Source of the DNA: an uncultured Fusicatenibacter sp.
GTDB lineage: Bacteria; Bacillota; Clostridia; Lachnospirales; Lachnospiraceae
DNA: 8,081 bases
NCBI GenBank assembly: GCA_902493585.1
Contig: CABUPZ010000103.1
Coordinates: 1-8,081 of the forward strand
Direction: 5' to 3'
A model generated the notes under the pieces. That model was given only the letters and a program-made list of their open reading frames with translations, searched no databases and was not told where the DNA came from. Positions within the stretch are counted from its first letter, which is position 1. Every line of letters begins with the position of its first letter. This document shows, one piece after another, positions 1 to 4,670 of this stretch. A program made the position numbers and the translations under genes.

Positions 1-55
1 GTTAAGACGCCGCCCTCTCACGGCGGAAACAGGGGTTCGATTCCCCTACGAACTG
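1..55 (+). tRNA. tRNA-Glu (anticodon CTC), 5' end cut by window edge
   Basis: The visible part runs from the end of the D arm to the discriminator base. The anticodon stem is CCGCC (10-14) with GGCGG (22-26). It closes the seven-base loop CTCTCAC, which puts anticodon CTC at 17-19 and reads the Glu codon GAG. The T arm is AGGGG (31-35), loop TTCGATT (36-42), CCCCT (43-47). The 3' acceptor strand is ACGAACT (48-54) with discriminator G at 55. The 5' acceptor strand and most of the D arm lie outside the window. CCA is not encoded, since TCTAA follows, so it must be added after transcription. The GTTAAGAC-CCGCCC pattern is typical of bacterial tRNA-Glu. Confidence 0.93.
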
Positions 56-61
56 TCTAAG

Positions 62-91
62 GCTGGCAGAAAGAGTTCTGGCAGCTTTTTT
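62..91 (+). terminator. Rho-independent terminator of the tRNA
   Basis: The stem is GCTGGCAGAA (62-71) with TTCTGGCAGC (76-85), closed by the loop AGAG, with nine of ten pairs matching (one G-G mismatch). Six T residues follow at 86-91. It starts seven bases after the tRNA ends, so it most likely ends the tRNA transcript. Confidence 0.8.
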
Positions 92-140
92 GCATGCAGA
101 ACACCTTTATGGTTCTGAACACAGCCATACCCTATGAAAT

Positions 141-190
141 AAAAAATGTCCGGAAACAGAGATGCATTCGTTCCTGTTTCCGGACGTTTT
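141..190 (-). terminator. Bidirectional terminator ending the csoR-copZ-pepT transcript
   Basis: A perfect 12-bp inverted repeat pairs GTCCGGAAACAG (148-159) with CTGTTTCCGGAC (174-185) around a 14-base loop. Read on the minus strand, the stem is followed by a T-rich run (complement of the six A at 141-146), as expected for the end of the transcript whose last stop codon is about 50 bases upstream. Read on the plus strand it is followed by GTTTTTC, so it could also act as a back-up stop for the tRNA transcript. It lies between converging transcripts. Confidence 0.85.
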
Positions 191-236
191 TCTTTCGTAT
201 TCTTTTTGTTTCTTGTTCCGCAGTTTTCTGCTCTGT

Positions 237-1454
237 TTACTCGCTGTAGATCTTTACCAGCTCCAGCAGCAGTTCTACGGTCTGATCCATTCCCTCGGCA
301 GTGACATGCTCATAGGGACCGTGGCAGGCATATCCGCCGGTTCCCAGGTTCGGACATGGCAGGCCCATATAGCTGAGGCGCGCTCCGTCGGTTCCTCCCC
401 GGACAGGAAGTACCTGCGGCTGGATGCCGGCTCTTCTGGCGGCTTCCTGCGCATTCTCGATCAGATGGAAGCACGGCTGGATCTTTTCCGCCATATTGCG
501 GTACTGCTCGTGGATCTCAAGTTCCACTGTACCTTTTCCGTATTTCTGATTCATTTTTTCAGCCACTTCCCTGAGGCAGGCTTCCTTGGCTGCGAATTTT
601 TCCGCGTCATGGTCACGGATGATGTATTCCATCTCCGCGCACGCCACATCGCCCTTCATTCCGGTCAGATGATAAAATCCTTCATATCCTTCTGTATATC
701 TTGGATTCTCCTTCTCCGGAAGCAGACTCTGGATCTCACACGCCACCTCCGCGGCATTGATCATCGTGTCTTTGGAACTTCCCGGATGGACGTTGAATCC
801 GGTGATCTTTATTTTGGCACCGGAAGCATTGAAGTTCTCATATTCGATCTCACCTTCCCTGCCACCGTCCACGGTGTAGGCAAATTCCGCGCCGAAGCCC
901 GCAACATCAAACAGATCCGCGCCCTGTCCCACTTCCTCATCCGGCGTAAAGCCGATAGAAATCTGCCCATGAGGAATGCCTCTCTTTGCCAGCTCCTCAA
1001 CCATAGTCATAATTTCAGCGATGCCCGCTTTGTCGTCAGCACCCAGGATCGTGGTTCCGTCACTTGTGATCAGTGTACGGCCTTTCAGCTCGGTAAGATG
1101 CGGGAACACGGATTTCTCCAACACTCTTCCGCTCTCACCCAGCTTCAGATCCTCACCGTCATAATCCGGGTGAACCAGCGGACGGATCGCATGGTCCGCA
1201 AAGTCGGAAACGGTATCCATATGGGAAATAAAGCCCAGTTTCGTCTTTCCTTCGTATCCTGCGCTGGCAGGGATCTTTCCGTATACATAGCAGTGTTCGT
1301 CCACACGCACATCCACGGCGCCCAGCGCTTTCAATTCCTCCACCAGCTTGTTCGCCAGGTCAAACTGGCACTGACTGGTTGGATGTGTGGTGCTTTCTTC
1401 TGCGCTGGGGGTCGGTACTTTTACATATTCAATCAGTCTCTCGTACGCTCTCAT
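237..1454 (-). CDS. pepT: Peptidase T (tripeptide aminopeptidase), M20B family
   Basis: This is a cytoplasmic di-zinc aminopeptidase that removes the N-terminal residue from tripeptides in the last steps of peptide breakdown. The 405 residues are close to the length of E. coli PepT (408). The metal and catalytic residues fall at the expected places: HMDT with H78, ADDKAG with D140, the PDEE pair E173/E174, DGG with D196, and a C-terminal zinc histidine at H378 in GYACHGPYEH. The start is set at 1454, not at an in-frame Met 22 codons upstream, because the protein then begins MRAYERLIEYVK, as the family does. The chosen ATG also overlaps the copZ stop as ATGA (1451-1454), with GAGG at 1465-1468. 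This overlap implies translational coupling to the copper chaperone gene. It is the last gene of its transcript, followed by the hairpin at 141-190. Function is firm; copper regulation is inferred from position. Confidence 0.96.
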   Translation of the reverse strand: MRAYERLIEYVKVPTPSAEESTTHPTSQCQFDLANKLVEELKALGAVDVRVDEHCYVYGKIPASAGYEGKTKLGFISHMDTVSDFADHAIRPLVHPDYDGEDLKLGESGRVLEKSVFPHLTELKGRTLITSDGTTILGADDKAGIAEIMTMVEELAKRGIPHGQISIGFTPDEEVGQGADLFDVAGFGAEFAYTVDGGREGEIEYENFNASGAKIKITGFNVHPGSSKDTMINAAEVACEIQSLLPEKENPRYTEGYEGFYHLTGMKGDVACAEMEYIIRDHDAEKFAAKEACLREVAEKMNQKYGKGTVELEIHEQYRNMAEKIQPCFHLIENAQEAARRAGIQPQVLPVRGGTDGARLSYMGLPCPNLGTGGYACHGPYEHVTAEGMDQTVELLLELVKIYSE

Positions 1455-1645
1455 GCTTCTGTTACCTCGAATCCCAAGTCGTCCAGAATCTCTTTTGCCT
1501 TTGCGACACAGTTCTGGCATCCGTTTACCGTTACGGTTTTATCTTCCAGATTAACAGTGGTATCCAGTTCTGCCTTTGCCATCGCCTTCGTAATTCTCTC
1601 CACACATTTTTCACAGTGCATATCTGTCTTTAATACTGTTGCCAT
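1451..1645 (-). CDS. copZ: HMA-domain copper chaperone, CopZ-like, with a second CxxC
   Basis: This 64-residue single heavy-metal-associated domain probably binds Cu(I) in the cytoplasm and passes it to another protein. The metal motif near the N-terminus is MHCEKC (C11 and C14), the usual MxCxxC of Atx1/CopZ proteins. The rest has the size and residue pattern of the beta-alpha-beta-beta-alpha-beta fold. A second pair, GCQNC (C43 and C46), lies between the third strand and second helix, where B. subtilis CopZ has no such motif. The start is supported by AGGAGG at 1654-1659, eight bases upstream. csoR lies 58 bases upstream, and this gene's stop overlaps the pepT start by four bases. The csoR neighbour makes copper the likeliest metal, but the sequence does not prove it. 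No copper ATPase is in view. Confidence 0.88.
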   Translation of the reverse strand: MATVLKTDMHCEKCVERITKAMAKAELDTTVNLEDKTVTVNGCQNCVAKAKEILDDLGFEVTEA

Positions 1646-1703
1646 TTTTCTTTCCTCCTGTCATTCTTGTTTTCTTCTGATCCATTGCCCGGAAACACTT
1701 CCG

Positions 1704-2015
1704 TTATTTCATCAGTTTCTGGATGGTTTTGCAAAGTTCGTCCACCGCTTCTTCGTTTCCCTCGCGGATATCCTCCACCACACAGGTCTTGATGTGGTTG
1801 GAAAGAAGCACCTTGTTGAAACTGTTCAGGGCGGACTGTATCGCCGACACCTGAGTCAGAATATCCACGCAGTACCGTTCCTGCTCCACCATTTCCTGGA
1901 CACCACGCACCTGCCCCTCGATCCTTTTCAGCCGATGGATCAGATCCTTGTATTCTTTTTCATTGCGGACTTTTTTTCTTTCACAGTCTCCGCAGCAATT
2001 ACAGCACTGACTCAT
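1704..2015 (-). CDS. csoR: CsoR-family copper-sensing transcriptional repressor
   Basis: This is an all-helical repressor of the CsoR/RcnR (DUF156) family, 103 residues. Family members bind operator DNA without metal and let go when Cu(I) binds. The Cu(I) ligands of M. tuberculosis CsoR (C36, H61, C65) have equivalents here with identical spacing: C49, H74 and C78 (YC...NHIKTC). The family core HRLKRIEGQVRG is at 27-38. These ligands favour copper over the nickel or formaldehyde sensors of the same family. The N-terminus is unusual: five cysteines within residues 4-11 (CCNCCGDC), which could form a second metal site. The start is supported by AGGAGG at 2022-2027, six bases upstream. The gene lies directly below a promoter with a CsoR-type operator, so it very likely represses its own transcript together with copZ and pepT. 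Confidence 0.95.
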   Translation of the reverse strand: MSQCCNCCGDCERKKVRNEKEYKDLIHRLKRIEGQVRGVQEMVEQERYCVDILTQVSAIQSALNSFNKVLLSNHIKTCVVEDIREGNEEAVDELCKTIQKLMK

Positions 2016-2034
2016 TCTTTTCCTCCTGTCTTTG

Positions 2035-2051
2035 ATACCCCATCCGGGTAT
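2035..2051 (-). promoter_or_regulatory. Putative CsoR operator upstream of csoR
   Basis: An inverted repeat ATACCC (2035-2040), spacer CATCC, GGGTAT (2046-2051) matches the usual CsoR-family operator layout of a G/C tract flanked by TA-rich ends. It begins seven bases below the -10 box, so it covers the expected transcription start. A bound repressor there would block RNA polymerase. It is 20 bases from the csoR start codon and just upstream of its ribosome binding site. The match to the regulator encoded next door makes the call strong, though binding is inferred. Confidence 0.82.
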
Positions 2052-2057
2052 ATTGTC

Positions 2058-2086
2058 ATCTTACCCTTCTTTCTCCCGTTTGTCAA
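2058..2086 (-). promoter_or_regulatory. Sigma-A-type promoter of csoR-copZ-pepT
   Basis: On the minus strand the -35 box is a perfect TTGACA (2086-2081), followed by exactly 17 bases and the -10 box TAAGAT (2063-2058). It lies over the last eight codons of the upstream arginase-fold gene, and the -10 box includes that gene's TAA stop. Transcription would start near 2051, inside the operator. The near-consensus boxes predict strong transcription when the repressor is absent. Confidence 0.82.
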
Positions 2087-2816
2087 GACCGTCAAAAAAA
2101 TCTGTCAGACATCTGGTGACGCTGCTGCTCTGCCTGAGCTCTTCCGGCAGCGCCTCACGGTGATCCGGTTCCCCGCAGATGTCCACGCCTGCAATCTGCT
2201 GCTGGCCGGCGAACCACCGGAGGATCTCCATCATTTCTTCCAGCCGCATCGTCCCCTGATCCCAGTTCGTCCGGCAGACTTCCGGTGCCAGCACATCCTT
2301 GTCCACAGAGACATAGACCGGCCAGTCCGCGCGGAACGTCCCAAGGATCTCCCGCCAGCTTCCATCCTCCAGTTCTTCCTGGCAGATCGTCAGAAGACGC
2401 TCCCGGTACTCCACTGGAATCTGATCCAGCGCTTCCTTCGGCGGGCCAATCAAAAACACCTGCCGCACCCGGGGATTCTCCCGCAGCATATCCAGCAGCC
2501 AGGAGCCGCAGGACAGCACCGGCAAAAGCGCCGGAGGCTGCATATCCGTATGATGATCCAGCACCACCAGGGAGACTTCTCCGGCGCAGGTTTCCAGGAA
2601 CAGCTTGCTCATATAATGATAATTTCCCGAATCCATCAGATGAATACCGCCGGCGGGCAGTTTTTCCAGCCGCATGGCAAGTTCTTTTTCTGTCTCAGGA
2701 TCACAGTAACAATCCGTCCCCCTCAGCCCGGTACAATCCAGATAATCCTCCGCCCATTCCTTCAGGGACGGCTGTTCCCGATAGATTCCGGAAAAATCCA
2801 GAATCGTCTTTCTCAT
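2061..2816 (-). CDS. Arginase/agmatinase-fold (ureohydrolase family) protein, substrate unknown
   Basis: The 251 residues carry the spaced metal-site motifs of the ureohydrolase superfamily, whose members split guanidino compounds at a di-manganese centre. Seen here are DSGNYH (62-67) in place of the usual GGxHS, LVVLDHHTD (83-91) in place of DAHxD, and YVSVDKDVLAP (168-178) matching SxDxDxxDP. The likely ligands D87, H89, D91, D172 and D174, plus H67, are all present, so it may be catalytically active. It is shorter than arginases (about 300 residues) and the substrate-contact segments are not recognisable, so arginase or agmatinase activity should not be assumed. The start is supported by AGGAG at 2823-2827, six bases upstream. 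It begins 23 bases after the permease stop, so it looks like the last gene of the transporter operon. Its 3' end carries the csoR promoter. Confidence 0.8.
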   Translation of the reverse strand: MRKTILDFSGIYREQPSLKEWAEDYLDCTGLRGTDCYCDPETEKELAMRLEKLPAGGIHLMDSGNYHYMSKLFLETCAGEVSLVVLDHHTDMQPPALLPVLSCGSWLLDMLRENPRVRQVFLIGPPKEALDQIPVEYRERLLTICQEELEDGSWREILGTFRADWPVYVSVDKDVLAPEVCRTNWDQGTMRLEEMMEILRWFAGQQQIAGVDICGEPDHREALPEELRQSSSVTRCLTDFFDGLDKREKEG

Positions 2817-2839
2817 AGCTTTCTCCTTTCTGCCTCTTT

Positions 2840-3715
2840 TTACTTTTTCATGGGATTCAGCTTCTTCCCCGCCAAAACGAGAAAAACTACAGACAGCAAA
2901 AGCTGCACCGCCACACTCACCGGGATCATATTCTGCACCAGCCAGTCTCCTTCATAATCGCCGAACAGATTACAGAGAAGGATCAGCTCCTTGCCGCTCC
3001 CGATCTGCTGGCTCACAAGTCCGAAAAATGTCAGGAACGGATTCATCAGAAACAGGTAGATGGCGGCTCCTACATCCGGATTCTCCATCAGCCCGGTTCC
3101 CTGGTCCCTCAGAACCTGCAGATAATAATCCAGCCCCACCGCGCCGATCGTACCGACCACAAAGAGCAGGACGATCACATAGGACATCAGCGTCGCCACC
3201 GTCGTCTTCCGAAAAAGCACCGAACAACAGATGCCGATACTTCCGATAAAAACTCCCGACACCAGAAGGATCAGCACCAGGATCAGCAGATCCACCAATC
3301 CAACGCCGCCGAACACCATGATCAGCGACAGCGCCGGCAGCGCCGAAAAAGCAATCACAAAAATAATGCTCAGCGATGCCTCCAGCTTCCCGATAATGAT
3401 CCGCCACGGGTTCAGATGCGTCGTCAGCAGAAGATCCAGCGTACGCTTCTCCCGCTCCAGAGAGATCGACGCGCCGGCGATCACAGGCACCGCCATCAGC
3501 AGAAGGAAAAACAACAGATAAACCATCAGCATGTAACAGCGCATGGGAATCGTATAGCTGGTCGGTGTCATATAGCCAAGGACACTGCTCTCACCGAAAA
3601 AGCAGATCAGCGCAATTCCTCCCAAAAGAAGATTGCAGCCAAAAATGATCCATGAAATCCGGATGGATCTGGTATTTCTCTTGATCTCTTTCTCAAAGAC
3701 CGGGTTCCGATTCAT
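2840..3715 (-). CDS. ABC-2 type transporter permease
   Basis: A 291-residue integral membrane protein with about six hydrophobic segments (roughly 20-40, 60-80, 113-135, 140-164, 172-196 and 264-283). Between the second and third it has ISLEREKRTLDLLLTT (84-99), the hallmark of ABC-2 permeases of the NatB/GldF kind that work with single ATPases. It probably forms the membrane channel for the ATPase encoded just upstream. The start at 3715 overlaps the ATPase stop as ATGA (3712-3715), with AGGAGG at 3725-3730, nine bases upstream. An in-frame ATG 50 codons further up lies inside the ATPase gene and gives a non-membrane Gly/Arg-rich extension, so it was rejected. One permease gene suggests a homodimer. 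The substrate cannot be read from sequence; export of a peptide, lipid or antibiotic, or an effect on the envelope, are the usual options. Confidence 0.92.
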   Translation of the reverse strand: MNRNPVFEKEIKRNTRSIRISWIIFGCNLLLGGIALICFFGESSVLGYMTPTSYTIPMRCYMLMVYLLFFLLLMAVPVIAGASISLEREKRTLDLLLTTHLNPWRIIIGKLEASLSIIFVIAFSALPALSLIMVFGGVGLVDLLILVLILLVSGVFIGSIGICCSVLFRKTTVATLMSYVIVLLFVVGTIGAVGLDYYLQVLRDQGTGLMENPDVGAAIYLFLMNPFLTFFGLVSQQIGSGKELILLCNLFGDYEGDWLVQNMIPVSVAVQLLLSVVFLVLAGKKLNPMKK

Positions 3716-4653
3716 ACGCCACCGCCTCCTTTTGCGTTGTCTGTCAGGTGGAAAAACAGGGATTCCAAACTGTTCTGTTCCCGGGCGAACGCCACGACCA
3801 GGATCTGTGCCTCCACCAGCTGGCTCAGCAGCTTTGCCTCTTCCTCCCTGCTCCCAGAAAACCAAACGGCAATCTTGTTCTCATCCACAGAGATCCTTTC
3901 CACCTGCGGATTGCTGCGGATCAGACGCACCGCCTCCTCCACTTTGTTCAGAACCGTGATCCGCAGAGGGTTGGAGCTGTCAATGGAAAGCATGATATGA
4001 TCGATCTTTCCCTGCAGCACCATTTTGCCCTGATTAATAATCCCGATACTGGTGCACATATCCGAAAGCTCTGAGAGGATGTGAGAACTGATCAGGATCG
4101 TATACCCTTCTTTCTGAAGATGCTGCAGCAAAAACTGAAATTCTTTTCGGGTCCTGGGATCCAATCCGGAACTGGGCTCATCCAGAACCAGAAGACGGGG
4201 ACGGTTCAAAAGCGCCCGCGCCAGACAAAGCCTCTGCTGCATGCCCCGGGACAGCTCATCCACAAAGCAATCCTCCGTCCCCTGGAGATTCACCAGTTCC
4301 AGCACCTCGTGGCTTCGCACGGTCCCGGCTTTCTGATAGATCCCATAGGAGGCGGCAAAGAATTCCAGATACTCCATCACGGTCAGATTCTCATACAGCC
4401 CGAAAAAGTCCGGCACAAAGCCGATCATACTTTTCCGGAGCTTCATGTCCTGGCCGACTTTCTGTCCGTCCAGCCAGACTTCCCCGGAGTCCGGCTTCAG
4501 AAGACCGGTGATGATCCGGAGCGTCGTGGTTTTCCCCGCCCCGTTAGGTCCCACGAATCCATACAGTTCACCCTTCTCCACCTCCATATCCAGGCCGTCG
4601 AGAGCATTTTCCTTTTTATTATATTTTTTATACAGTTTTTCAATCCGGAGCAT
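3712..4653 (-). CDS. ABC transporter ATP-binding protein
   Basis: The 313-residue ATPase powers the adjacent permease. An ABC domain fills about residues 1-215: Walker A GPNGAGKTT (35-43), signature LSRGMQQR (134-141, with Arg-Gly-Met in place of the classic Gly-Gly-Gln), Walker B LLVLDEP (154-160), D-loop SGLD and switch histidine H191 in SSH. At the Q-loop, VPDFFG (80-85) puts Asp where Gln is usual, a variant I recall from this exporter subgroup. About 100 further residues form an accessory C-terminal domain like that of drug and lantibiotic exporters. An ATG six codons upstream overlaps the previous stop as TGATG, but AGGAGG lies between the two ATGs, eight bases before the chosen one, so the start is placed at 4653. 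The C-terminal Gly-rich tail (GGGGV) is encoded by the bases that serve as the permease ribosome binding site. Confidence 0.95.
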   Translation of the reverse strand: MLRIEKLYKKYNKKENALDGLDMEVEKGELYGFVGPNGAGKTTTLRIITGLLKPDSGEVWLDGQKVGQDMKLRKSMIGFVPDFFGLYENLTVMEYLEFFAASYGIYQKAGTVRSHEVLELVNLQGTEDCFVDELSRGMQQRLCLARALLNRPRLLVLDEPSSGLDPRTRKEFQFLLQHLQKEGYTILISSHILSELSDMCTSIGIINQGKMVLQGKIDHIMLSIDSSNPLRITVLNKVEEAVRLIRSNPQVERISVDENKIAVWFSGSREEEAKLLSQLVEAQILVVAFAREQNSLESLFFHLTDNAKGGGGV

Positions 4654-4661
4654 GTCACTCA

Positions 4662-4667
4662 CCTCCT
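4662..4667 (-). promoter_or_regulatory. Ribosome binding site deciding the ABC ATPase start
   Basis: AGGAGG on the minus strand lies between two in-frame ATGs. It is eight bases before the ATG at 4653 and inside the reading frame of the upper ATG at 4671, which lacks a comparable site. This favours the shorter protein beginning MLRIEKLY. Confidence 0.8.
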
Positions 4668-4670
4668 TCA

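Noticed and set aside
97..117. Six-base inverted repeat CAGAAC/GTTCTG downstream of the tRNA terminator
   Set aside because: Short stem with a nine-base loop and no T-run; probably chance near the repeated TTCTG sequence of the terminator.
1690..1703. CGGAA-N4-TTCCG dyad just after the csoR stop
   Set aside because: Only five pairs and no T-run on the minus strand, so it is not a convincing terminator. It also lacks the operator pattern seen at 2035-2051.
162..2957. A 931-codon open frame on the plus strand
   Set aside because: It lies antisense to pepT, copZ, csoR and the arginase-fold gene, all of which have clear family motifs. It crosses the promoter and intergenic sequence, has no ribosome binding site, and its product is a His/Phe/Leu-rich mix with no domain. 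It is open by codon bias on the other strand.
3712..3865. Longer permease beginning at 3865
   Set aside because: The extra 50 residues lie within the ATPase gene in another frame and have no membrane or family character; the ATG at 3715 has a good ribosome binding site.
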